Of a stretch of 64,000 nucleotides of DNA, positions 19,494 through 28,413 are shown one piece after another. The notes beneath the pieces are model-generated. The model searched no databases. It was not told where the DNA came from and worked only from the letters and a program-made list of their open reading frames with translations. A program made the translations under genes and the position numbers. Origin of the DNA: Fragilaria crotonensis (taxonomy: Eukaryota; Bacillariophyta; Fragilariophyceae; Fragilariales; Fragilariaceae); assembly GCA_022925895.1 (NCBI GenBank), contig JAKSYS010000022.1:154963-218962 (forward strand), written 5' to 3'. Every line of letters starts with the position of its first letter. Position 1 is the first letter of the stretch.

Positions 19494-20634
19494 GTTTATC
19501 AGACCCAACATGCATGTAGCTATGTTGTAGACATTAAATGCTTTCGTCAATGGTTGATGAGGAGGCCTGATCAGCCTCAACAGCAGAAGGAGCGCGGATT
19601 CTGCGATAATAGTCCTGTGGTCGTGGTGGTCGAATGATCCAGGCCTGCAGCCGTGGCTCGAAGACGGTAACGCTACCGTCGGCGTGTCGGTGAACGTCTC
19701 CCGAACGCAAAGACCTAACTCCGATGGGGGGGGGTTCAATGTGAAGCGCCATTTGGCGCCATCATAAGAGAGGGGAAAGACCGACCATAAGAGGCGTTGT
19801 TTCGCTTTCGCCGTAAAAGGTGGTGTAGCGCACGTCATGATACTAGTATAGTGGTGTTTATGTGAACACGACACTATTTGGTACCAATCCATGCCAGGAT
19901 TGGATCTTGGTTGTCTGTCTAGTACAATTTCTACGAGATTGACTTATACTGGACATTTTCCGAACAGAGTTTGTTGTTTACATAACTTGGTAACGAATGG
20001 ATGCTATAAGTATCCTTCAACCGAGAATTTTGATCGGAATGAGTCACGATTGACATACGCGTAATGCTCACGCGTATGAACGTGAAAACCATATGGAAGC
20101 GTACGACGTACGTGTGATGGCCACGCATATGGACACGAGAACCGCACGAGCACGACAATGACTGTTGTGAGTACTCGTTCGGGTTGGTTACCTATTGTTA
20201 TGGGGTCATAGATGTCCGAGACACGACTGTTACTTCAAGTTGGGCACGCATGCCTCCACAGACACGACTGTTACTTCAAGTTGGGCACGCATGCCTTCAC
20301 AGACACGACTGTTTTTGCGTATGCGCGTGGCCGTTTGTGCGTTTGGTCTGCGAGGCTCCTAAGTACTCTCATCCGTGTGACCAATGCGTGACGCGTATGT
20401 CAGCCATTTGTCACGAATGCGTCATCCGCGGCAACGGAGTACTTAGGGAGTTCTTGTGAATCTACCCGTGTGACTCACAGCAAACAGGATTGGACGTGTA
20501 CGTGCAAAGTATTCCTACGTAGGGAACGTACCAGGAACACGTACATGCACCCGAGGGCCTGGGGCTCACAATTTTGCCAAATTTGCAAACCACGCGGTTA
20601 ATCCGGTAACTACCCTCCTGTCTCACTTGTCACC
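19494..20634 (+). other. Long Copia leader with 41-bp repeats
   Basis: 1.1 kb of untranslated leader. TTTATCAGACCC follows the LTR and may be the primer site. At 20220-20310 a 41-bp unit starting GACACGACTGTTACTTCAAG is repeated about 2.2 times. Around 20050-20150 variants of CACGCGTATGAACGTGAAAACC and CACGCATATGGACACGAGAACC recur. A minus-strand frame at 19752-19534 looks protein-like but has no known motif. Confidence 0.6.
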
Positions 20635-21972
20635 ATGGCTGATGCCAGATCCTTCACTGCTTGCCTTACCCGCTTGGGTTTTGATGTACCTACGCGGGAA
20701 TTGATTGCAAACCAAGGTATTCGTACCATCAATGATCTAACTGCCTTACCTTTTCCAGAGATTGACACTATGATTCAGCACCTCTCCAGGTGGAAGCCAA
20801 AGGCGGCTGATGTCGATGACGACGATGATCCTGTCGCGTCCCCAACGTTCCCTTACCTTGCGGTTAGGAAGTTTAAGGCCCTACGCTCGTGGGCAGATTA
20901 CTCCCTTCTTCGCGGCGATGCTCCAAACCCCGCTCTTTTCGATGAACGCACCTCGTCGCGCTTTCTCAATCGATTGACTGAGTTGGAGGAGATTGCTCGA
21001 GCAAAGAAGGATGGGGACGATGCGAAGGAACCGCCAAAGTTAATGTTAATGACTGCATGGCCTACTTGGATCGAACTGTTTATGACTTACCTTGCTCAGC
21101 AGAGGAGTGTCGTGGCGGGGACCCCGCTTGTTTATGTCATCCGGGACAATGATGAGGCGGCGCCAGATGATCTTGCGCGCAATAATTGGGATTCAGTCGA
21201 TGATGACTTGATCGCCACTTCCGTCCTCGAGGGTGAAACCTTTTCTCGTGACAACAAGCGTGTGTTTGACATCCTTAAGCCCTTTGTGATGGAGGGACAG
21301 GGATGGCCATTCCTTCAGACATTTAACAAGAAGCGCGATGGTCGCGCAGCTTTCAAGGCTTTGAAGTCGCAGGCAGAGGGCAAGTCTGCTATTGCCACTA
21401 GGAAAGCTAAGGCATATAACATGCTCGCAACAGCTACCTACACTGGCAAGGGCAAGTTCTCATTTGATCAGTATGTTGCACGTCTTCAACAGGCTCACAA
21501 TGAATTGTTGTTTTTGGAAGAGCCAGTTGCTGAAACCAAGAAGGTTACAGATTTTCTGGCTGGGATACGTGACCCAAAGTTGGAGACCGCCATTCAAGGT
21601 TGCATGGGCGATGAACTAAAGTTGACCAACTTTGAAGTGTGCCAGCAGTATTTCAAGACGATTGTGGAAAATACCAAGACCAGGACCAAGTCACCTTCTG
21701 ATGTTCGTGAGATCTCTAAGGTTGGAGTCGAAAAGGACAAGAAGAAGGCTAAGCACAAGAAAGACAAGTCGAAGCCCAATGATGATGAGAAGACACCAAG
21801 TGGCATTGCAATTCATTCTGGCCAATACTCGGCCAAAGACTACAACAAATTGAAGCCTTTGAGAAGGCGAAAGTCAAGCAGCTCCGTGAGGAAGCAAAGA
21901 AGAAGGAGAAGAAGGACAAGTCTGACGCTCGCAGCGTTGCCGTTGTCGCGACTCAGGAGGAGGCACCCCTGA
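20635..21972 (+). CDS. Copia Gag
   Basis: 445 aa from ATG in CACCATGG. Largely helical nucleocapsid precursor. It has an acidic DVDDDDD patch near residue 62 and the conserved-looking blocks YLAVRKFKALRSWADYSLLRGD and RVFDILKPFVMEGQGWPF, both also found in the decayed copy at 47240-47930. It has a Lys-rich C-terminus and no zinc knuckle. After residue 405 the frame changes: the better continuation (EAFEKAKVKQLREEAKKKEKKDKSD) lies in another frame from 21852, then shifts again near 21970 to end with NAGKQFGRAAHGEQQKQA and a stop near 22062. Two single-base indels explain this. Confidence 0.85.
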   Translation: MADARSFTACLTRLGFDVPTRELIANQGIRTINDLTALPFPEIDTMIQHLSRWKPKAADVDDDDDPVASPTFPYLAVRKFKALRSWADYSLLRGDAPNPALFDERTSSRFLNRLTELEEIARAKKDGDDAKEPPKLMLMTAWPTWIELFMTYLAQQRSVVAGTPLVYVIRDNDEAAPDDLARNNWDSVDDDLIATSVLEGETFSRDNKRVFDILKPFVMEGQGWPFLQTFNKKRDGRAAFKALKSQAEGKSAIATRKAKAYNMLATATYTGKGKFSFDQYVARLQQAHNELLFLEEPVAETKKVTDFLAGIRDPKLETAIQGCMGDELKLTNFEVCQQYFKTIVENTKTRTKSPSDVREISKVGVEKDKKKAKHKKDKSKPNDDEKTPSGIAIHSGQYSAKDYNKLKPLRRRKSSSSVRKQRRRRRRTSLTLAALPLSRLRRRHP

Positions 21973-22099
21973 TGACAATGAAGGCACCAAGACACCTGTG
22001 GTTTCCAATGCTGGAAAACAGTTTGGTCGTGCTGCTCATGGTGAGCAGCAGAAGCAGGCTTGATGCCTCGCGCCGGCTCTCGTTAAGACAGACGACCTA

Positions 22100-24703
22100 A
22101 TGTTAGTCTCCACTTATGTTCGAGAGGCCGGGCCCCCTTCTAATCTTTGCTCTCGGTTTGTGAAACATGTCTTTCGCGTATCCGCATCGACACCCTCCGG
22201 GGACGATGAAGATACACGCACCGAACTCGATTCTCATGCGGATACTTGTGTCGCAGGTCGCAACACTCTGCTTGTCTCTGACGAAGGTCGTCAGGTCACC
22301 GTTCATCCTTACAGCGGTGAATATAAGCCCATACCGGATGTCTCCATCGCCACTGTTGCGACTTTGTGGATTCACCCTACTGACGGGCAACCGTACATCC
22401 TCATTATCAACGAGGCTCTGTATTTCGGGGACCGAGTGGATGTCACTCTGCTCAACCCCAACCAACTACGTGCGAATGGAGTCACGGTTGAGGATGTACC
22501 CCGCCAGTTTGATTCCAAGTCTTCGCATTCAATTTATCACCCAACCGCAAAGTTGCGAATTCCTTTATCCCTTGACGGCATCTCTTCCGGTTTCGTGAGT
22601 CGTAAACCCACTTGGGAAGAATACGAACAATACCCCCACGTTGAATTGACATCCCCGATGCGCTGGGATCCCTCTTCTGACCAGTTTGCCAAAAAGGAGG
22701 AGACATATGTTTCCAGCGTGAGTGTTGCCGAAACGTTATTGGCAACTGATCATGTGAGGAATGCTTCGAGGTTGGTTTCGGCGGTGAAATCTTTAAGCTC
22801 GATGAACGCTCCCATCGGTCTGGAGGATGACTCTCTTGGGAACCGGTTGGTGGCTGCAATTAACGTCGCAGTAGATGACATTGTCGGTGACGGCTTATCC
22901 GGGAGAACGGACAATGATGTCTACCCAATGGATGGAGAAAGCCGGAAATTGTTTTCCCTTTCAACTAGTGAGAAACGATCTGCCTTAACACCTGAGATTC
23001 TTTCCAGAAGATGGGGAGTTGGCCTTGACACTGCCAAGAGAACGTTGCAAGTGACAACACAATCTGGGATAAGAAATGTCTTGGCACCGGGTGAAAGGAA
23101 GGTACGTCAGAAGCTTGATCATCTCGCTTTCCCAAACCTAAGCGGACGCTGGTACTCGGATACGATGTTTTCGAAGACACAATCAGTCAGGGGACACTTG
23201 GCTGCACAGGTGTTCACCAATGGTCGTGGGAGTGACCACTTCTACCCCATGAAAAGTAAAGGATTGGCTGGTCAAAATGCTTTGATGCCATTCATTCAAG
23301 AGGTTGGGATACCCCAGACTATTGTGACAGACAATGCACCTGAAGAGGTCCACGGTGAGTTTGGAAAGATTTGTAGACGGTTCCGCGTCAAGCAAGAACA
23401 AACTGTCCCATACAGTCCGTGGTCCAACCTGGCTGAGTCAACAATTCGAGAATTGAAGGTCGGGATCCGGAGGACCTTGAGGCGCTCCAAGGCACCGAAG
23501 CGACTTTGGTGTTACTGTGGAAAGTGGGTGGCAGCGATAAGAAGACTGACGGCCCTTGATATACCCCAACTCCAAGGAAGGGTACCAGATGAAGACGTGC
23601 TGGGATGTACACCCGACATTTCCCAGTACGCCCAGTTTGATTGGTATGAGCCGGTCATGTACTGGGACCCGGTTGGCAGCTTCCCGTTTGAGCAGAAGTT
23701 GTTTGGTCGATGGATTGGTGTTGCCGAGGTTTCAACCGACCTTATGGCGTTTTATATCCTGACCAGATCTGGGAAGGTGATTGTGCGGAAATCTGTTTGG
23801 GGATTGAGTGAGGATGATCTTGCCAACCCAGATATAAAGCTCCGACTATCTGAATTGGATGAAGGTATCCAGTCTAAGATTGGGGATGGACTCAAGACAG
23901 AGGACATCGACCCAGACCTAATGGACTCCATGCCGGAGGTTCCTGATGATGTCTTCGAAGATGACGAGGACGACGTTCAGTCAGGGACAGGGGACCTTGA
24001 TGGCACCGCCAAAGATGTCGAAGACCATACCCCTGAGTCCTATGATGAATACTTAACTGCCCAGGTGCTACTTCCCCAAGGTGGAGAAGCTAAGAAAGCA
24101 ACTGTGATTGGGAGGAAGCGCGACCATGATGGTCGTCCGATTGGGCAGCGCCACGCAAATCCGTTACTGGATTCACGTCTCTATGAGGTGGAGTTTCCAG
24201 ACGGATCAACGGAAGCGATTACTGCAAACCTCATTGCCGAAAACATGTTATCCCAGGTCGATGACGAGGGACGAAGTTATGCAGTGATGAGTGAAATTGT
24301 CGATCACCGAACGAACGGACATGCCTTGTCAAAGGATGACGGGTTTGTTGAAGACAAACGGGGACGGAGACATCCACGAATCACTACGCGGGGATGGGAG
24401 TTGCAAGTCGAATGGCGGGATGGCTCAACGACCTGGGTACCATTGTCAGAATTGAAAGAGTCAAATCCGATTCAAGTTGCGGAGTACGCTGTCGCCAACA
24501 AGATCGCTGAAGAACCTGCGTTCGCTTGGTGGGTGCGCAACGTCTTGCGTAAAAGGGATCGGATAATCAAGAAAGTCAAGGCCAGATACTGGGCGAAGAC
24601 GCATAAGTTTGGCATTGAGCTCCCAAAGACTGTGGCAGAGGCCCTTAAGATCGATGAGCGAACAGGGACTGATTTTTGGAGGAAGGCAATCGAATTGAGA
24701 TGA
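22100..24703 (+). CDS. Copia Pol, protease, integrase and chromo-like part
   Basis: 867 aa. The aspartic protease signature is ELDSHADTCVAG at about 43-54, the DSHAD variant known from diatom Copia elements. A pre-integrase block (TPEILSRRWGVGLDTAKRT) lies near 310. The integrase core has Asp in WYSDTMFS (about 350), Asp in IVTDNAPEE (about 409) and Glu in NLAESTIREL (about 446). An acidic linker near 620-650 leads to WELQVEWRDGSTTWVPLSEL (about 764-783), which looks like the WKxW...TWEP core of a chromodomain. The frame ends at 24703. RT continues in another frame. Confidence 0.9.
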   Translation: MLVSTYVREAGPPSNLCSRFVKHVFRVSASTPSGDDEDTRTELDSHADTCVAGRNTLLVSDEGRQVTVHPYSGEYKPIPDVSIATVATLWIHPTDGQPYILIINEALYFGDRVDVTLLNPNQLRANGVTVEDVPRQFDSKSSHSIYHPTAKLRIPLSLDGISSGFVSRKPTWEEYEQYPHVELTSPMRWDPSSDQFAKKEETYVSSVSVAETLLATDHVRNASRLVSAVKSLSSMNAPIGLEDDSLGNRLVAAINVAVDDIVGDGLSGRTDNDVYPMDGESRKLFSLSTSEKRSALTPEILSRRWGVGLDTAKRTLQVTTQSGIRNVLAPGERKVRQKLDHLAFPNLSGRWYSDTMFSKTQSVRGHLAAQVFTNGRGSDHFYPMKSKGLAGQNALMPFIQEVGIPQTIVTDNAPEEVHGEFGKICRRFRVKQEQTVPYSPWSNLAESTIRELKVGIRRTLRRSKAPKRLWCYCGKWVAAIRRLTALDIPQLQGRVPDEDVLGCTPDISQYAQFDWYEPVMYWDPVGSFPFEQKLFGRWIGVAEVSTDLMAFYILTRSGKVIVRKSVWGLSEDDLANPDIKLRLSELDEGIQSKIGDGLKTEDIDPDLMDSMPEVPDDVFEDDEDDVQSGTGDLDGTAKDVEDHTPESYDEYLTAQVLLPQGGEAKKATVIGRKRDHDGRPIGQRHANPLLDSRLYEVEFPDGSTEAITANLIAENMLSQVDDEGRSYAVMSEIVDHRTNGHALSKDDGFVEDKRGRRHPRITTRGWELQVEWRDGSTTWVPLSELKESNPIQVAEYAVANKIAEEPAFAWWVRNVLRKRDRIIKKVKARYWAKTHKFGIELPKTVAEALKIDERTGTDFWRKAIELR

Positions 24704-26304
24704 AGAACGTCATGCCAGCATTCGAGTTCATTGATGATGATGCAGTGCCGAAATTCTACAAGAAAATTGATTGTCACATGATCTTTGATGTCAAGATGGA
24801 CTTGACTAGAAAGGCGCGGTTGGTGGCCGGTGGGCACCAAACGGATCCGCCGAAAGAGTCTACGTACTCGAGTGTGGTGTCACGTGACAGTATACGAATT
24901 GCTTTCACGCTGGCGGCACTGAATGACTTGGATGTCCTTTCTGCCGATGTGCAGGGGGCATACCTTAATGCTCCAACGAAGGAGAAGGTTTACACGACCG
25001 CTGGGTTGGAGTTTGGTGCAGACAAAGTTGGTCGACCGGTCCTAATTGTTCGAGCTCTCTATGGGTTGAAGTCAAGTGGTGCTCGATGGCGAGACCACAT
25101 GGCGGCCACGTTACGGGAAGGAGGCTTTGTAAGTTGCAGAGGTGATCCTGACGTATGGATGCGGCCCAAGGTGAAGACGAATGGGGACAAATACTGGGAG
25201 TATGTTCTTTGCTATGTGGATGATATTTTGTGCGTGTCGCACGAACCGCAAGTGGTCATGGACTACCTCGCCTCCAAGTATACCCTAAAGAAAGGAAGTG
25301 TGAAGGAACCTGACTCATATTTAGGTGCCGAAGTCAAGAAGTGGACAATCGATGGTGCAGACAACCCAAGCAAGGTAAGATGGGCAATGTCTTCTGACCT
25401 TTATGTAAAGCGTGCTGTAACCGAGGTTGAACGTGAACTTGATGAGATTGGTGAACGGCTAAGCACAAAGGTGTCGACGCCTATGAGTCAGGGTTACCGA
25501 CCTGAAATTGATACAACCCCGGAACTGGACGCAAAGCGTGCGAACTATTTTCAGGGATTGATCGGAGTGCTGCGCTGGATCTGTGAACTTGGGCGCGTTG
25601 ATATCCTCGTTGACGTTGCAATGTTGTCGCGTTTTCTTGCTGCACCAAGAAGGGGGCATCTCGACCAAGCTTTCCACATCTTCGCGTACTTGAAACGATA
25701 CAACCGGTCAAGCATGGTATTCGATGACACGGAGCCAGTGTTTGATGAGAGTCGCTTTCAGAAGTGTGATTGGACTGAATACTACCCGGGCGCGTGCGAG
25801 GTAGAGCCGCCAGGTGCACCCGAATTACGGGGGCAATCGGTATCGATGAGTTGTTTTGTTGATGCGGACCATGCTGGTTGTCGTGTCACACGGCGCTCTC
25901 ATACTGGAGTTTTGATTTTTATTAATCGAGCACCTATCCTTTGGTATTCGAAACGGCAAAATACTGTCGAAGCATCGACCTTTGGATCTGAGTTCATTGC
26001 TGCAAAGGTTGCAGTGGAGATGATTGAAGGACTGCGTTACAAGCTGCGGATGATGGGTGTCCAAGTGGATGGGCCAACAAACGTATTTTGTGATAATGAA
26101 TCCGTCGTCAAGAATTCGACGAAGCCTGAGTCAACTCTGAAGAAGAAACACAATGCGATTGCTTACCACCGAGTGCGTGAAGCGCAAGCGGCAGGTATTG
26201 TGCGGATCGCTAAGGAGGACGGAGAAACCAACTTGGCGGATATCCTAACCAAGTGTCTTCCTGGGCCACGGCTAAGAGAGTTGTGCTCGCGTATACTTTG
26301 GTGA
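24676..26304 (+). CDS. Copia Pol, reverse transcriptase and RNase H
   Basis: 542 aa, including overlap. There is no good ATG at the left end. Continuity with the preceding frame is restored by one missing G near 24700, between KAIEL and EMKNVMPAFEF. RT motifs are present: KARLVAGGHQTDPP, the catalytic Asp in VLSADVQGAYLNA, LYGLKSSGARW, and YVDDILCVSHE. RNase H starts SCFVDADHAGC, continues FGSEFIAAKVAVE and FCDNESVVKNS, and ends LADILTKCLPG. These are all typical of Ty1/copia pol. Confidence 0.92.
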   Translation: MEEGNRIEMKNVMPAFEFIDDDAVPKFYKKIDCHMIFDVKMDLTRKARLVAGGHQTDPPKESTYSSVVSRDSIRIAFTLAALNDLDVLSADVQGAYLNAPTKEKVYTTAGLEFGADKVGRPVLIVRALYGLKSSGARWRDHMAATLREGGFVSCRGDPDVWMRPKVKTNGDKYWEYVLCYVDDILCVSHEPQVVMDYLASKYTLKKGSVKEPDSYLGAEVKKWTIDGADNPSKVRWAMSSDLYVKRAVTEVERELDEIGERLSTKVSTPMSQGYRPEIDTTPELDAKRANYFQGLIGVLRWICELGRVDILVDVAMLSRFLAAPRRGHLDQAFHIFAYLKRYNRSSMVFDDTEPVFDESRFQKCDWTEYYPGACEVEPPGAPELRGQSVSMSCFVDADHAGCRVTRRSHTGVLIFINRAPILWYSKRQNTVEASTFGSEFIAAKVAVEMIEGLRYKLRMMGVQVDGPTNVFCDNESVVKNSTKPESTLKKKHNAIAYHRVREAQAAGIVRIAKEDGETNLADILTKCLPGPRLRELCSRILW

Positions 26305-26483
26305 CTGGTCCAAAAAGGACGCGGTTACGAGTGGAGTACATAATGATTATGGAACCACTAACCCCCAAAACGGATGGGTGGACGTACACGTGATGACACG
26401 TGGAACCACCATAAACTAGCCGAAGTCGGCCGGCCACTGCATTGACGAATTCGGTCGAACTAGTCGTCTCTGACGATTAGCTC

Positions 26484-26490
26484 GAGGGGA
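26484..26490 (+). promoter_or_regulatory. Polypurine tract of the Copia element
   Basis: GAGGGGA lies one base before the TGAATG start of the 3' LTR, the position needed for plus-strand priming. It is short, as usual for Copia elements. Confidence 0.6.
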
Positions 26491-26746
26491 CTGAATGAAT
26501 TCTGCCATGAGTGCGGGATATTCGGACACCGGGACAGACCGAAGTATCTTGGGCTGACGCAAGACGCGTGCCACGTACGCATGCGCGGATGGGACACTTC
26601 ATCCGCGGCATGAGGGAACAAGTCTAGAATATGCTCACTCTTTTTGTAAATAGTCAAGTTGCATGCTGCTACTAGTTGATTACTACATGTCTTAGAGTCG
26701 TCCCTGGCAATGGCGGATGCGCCGCTCTTGCGAGGGAATCAACTGA
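26491..26746 (+). repeat. 3' LTR of the Copia element
   Basis: 256 bp, identical by eye to 19238-19493. The right flank ACCTC (overlapping the last A) repeats the left flank. The DNA to the right, from 26747, is the original upstream region of the ARM-like gene. Confidence 0.9.
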
Positions 26747-27045
26747 CCTCATCTTGCTATCAATTCTACGTAGAAGCAACGTGAAGAAATCTGATTTTGC
26801 CGAACCATCCGTGTCGCCGGCTTTTTTCGCGAAAAATTTATTGAAAACAAGTGCGAACACGTAATTAGCTAAGCAAGATGGCGTCGAGTTCGACCTCCCG
26901 CCTTTTCCATTTTTGTTCGTAGATATGTACTGCGCTCTACTCGTACTTTAACGATAGTACTTGTACTGGCAGAACGGCTACAAGTGGATGCCTTAAGGTA
27001 CTGGTACAGTATGTCATAGGCAGTGCTTGGGTCTACAATGGCCTG
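26747..27045. other. Original upstream region of the ARM-like gene
   Basis: Before the Copia insertion this stretch joined 19233, about 80 bp upstream of the ARM-like ATG. It has an AT-rich part (TTTTTTCGCGAAAAATTTATTG). I find no second gene. A plus-strand ATG at about 26878 gives only 15 codons. Confidence 0.4.
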
Positions 27046-27345
27046 CAGAGACGGGAATTTCAAACCCAGCCCACCCAAACCCACGGCCCACCCAAACCCA
27101 TTGGGTTAAGGGTGGGTTTTGGGTGAGCTCAGGATTTCATGGGTGGGTCTGGGTGGGCCGGCAAATCATAGCAAAAAATGACTGTAGATGTTTGCTACCG
27201 GTAGTAGTAGAGCCATCTAGTCCAGTACTAACTACTGGGTTTGGGTGGGTTTGGGTAGGTCTTGGTAGATCGTATGGGTTCTGGGTGGGTTTGGGCTGGT
27301 ACTTCCGTGAGCGTAGCTTTACGTGGGTACCCATGGGTTTGATAT
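27046..27345 (-). mobile_element. hAT MITE, copy lacking one terminus
   Basis: Inverted, slightly diverged copy of the MITE at 62743-63063. It starts with the TIR CAGAGACGGGAATTTC and carries the same GGGTTTGGGTGGG runs. The other end stops at TTTTCAGAAA, without the terminal TTCCCGTCTCTG. No matching 8-bp duplication is seen. Confidence 0.8.
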
Positions 27346-28413
27346 TTTCAGAAAGCCTGGTTTCCAATTGCCAAGTATCGAACGGTGGTACGCAGTACGC
27401 AGTAGACTAGTCTTCATGACGTTTATGGGTATCCTCTAGGAGTCACATGACTTTGGGATGGTTCAACAGTTCACAGGCCTGAGGGATGGCGGGTGCGTTA
27501 GCAAAAAGGACTTCCTGGCATATATTATATCGCCCGGTCGCCTAATCGGTCTCATGGAAAACAAATCATCGATTCCAATCCGGAAGCAAGCTTTTCAATT
27601 GCACTGCATGGTGCGGTTGTCCTCGGTCCGTCAGTCCATGCTCCGCGGCGACAAAGGCACTAGGGGAGTAGTGGTAGTAGTACTGTACTACTGATCTATC
27701 CCTGCGTTCGCCTGAGGTCTTGTCTGACACGTTCGGCGATCAACATCTAGAACCATACTGGGCATTATACTGTACTAGGGTACTACCTCAGGTAGAACAT
27801 ATTTGATACCATTAATTATGATATTATGATGCATAGAATTTTTCAAATTGTTCCGTTGCCAACTATGTATTGACTTTCTCAAATCCTGACATGAGGAGAA
27901 CGGAGAACACACATGAATAGTGACGAGCAGTATGTGAACTGTGAACCCCACGCCATCACAAAACCCATCCTCTACTGAAACGGCACCGTCATTTGATCTG
28001 TTGCCAATCGTTAATAGACGCTGGACGGTTGTGGGAGTCACCCAGCAACGAGACATATTGTGTGTTGTGTGGAGAAGGAGCGTTGTGGGATTGGATTAAG
28101 ACTTCACTGCCCGCTGGTTTTGCAATTTTAGATTATTTATCATCGTCTCTTTTGTCACTTGCTATTCCAAGTTCTTGCATTCCTGTCCCAGTCCAGAGCG
28201 GATTTACAAGTCGACACGTTAGCACGTCTGGAAGGAGTTGATTGAAGGCAGTGAGTGAGAGGGCGGTATAGACTATTCGACAACGGGCGTCGGAACAATT
28301 GACCGACTAGTTGTTACGTTGCCTGATACACTGCTAAGCCCTTCCCTTTGACAAGTGGCATAACGCAGGAGAACTCATCCATTCGTTGCGGCGCGAAAAC
28401 AAATAGAAACAAA
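27346..28413. other. Upstream region of the kinase gene
   Basis: No second gene is recognised. There is a GTAGTAGTAGTACTG-type simple run near 27665-27690. The last 150 bp should contain promoter and 5' UTR. No clear TATA box is seen. Confidence 0.3.

Larger units (their letters stand above)
19239..26746 (+). mobile_element. Complete Copia element of CoDi type (7.5 kb)
   Basis: Two 256-bp repeats, identical by eye (19238-19493 and 26491-26746), enclose gag and pol in the order protease, integrase, RT, RNase H, as in Ty1/copia. The sequence ACCTC lies at both outer borders (19234-19238 and 26746-26750) and fits a 5-bp target duplication. TATCAGACC just inside the left LTR resembles a primer site for initiator tRNA-Met, and GAGGGGA precedes the right LTR. 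gag has two frame changes and pol one, so this copy is probably defective despite its identical LTRs. It lies 74 bp upstream of the ARM-like ATG and points away from that gene. Confidence 0.92.
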
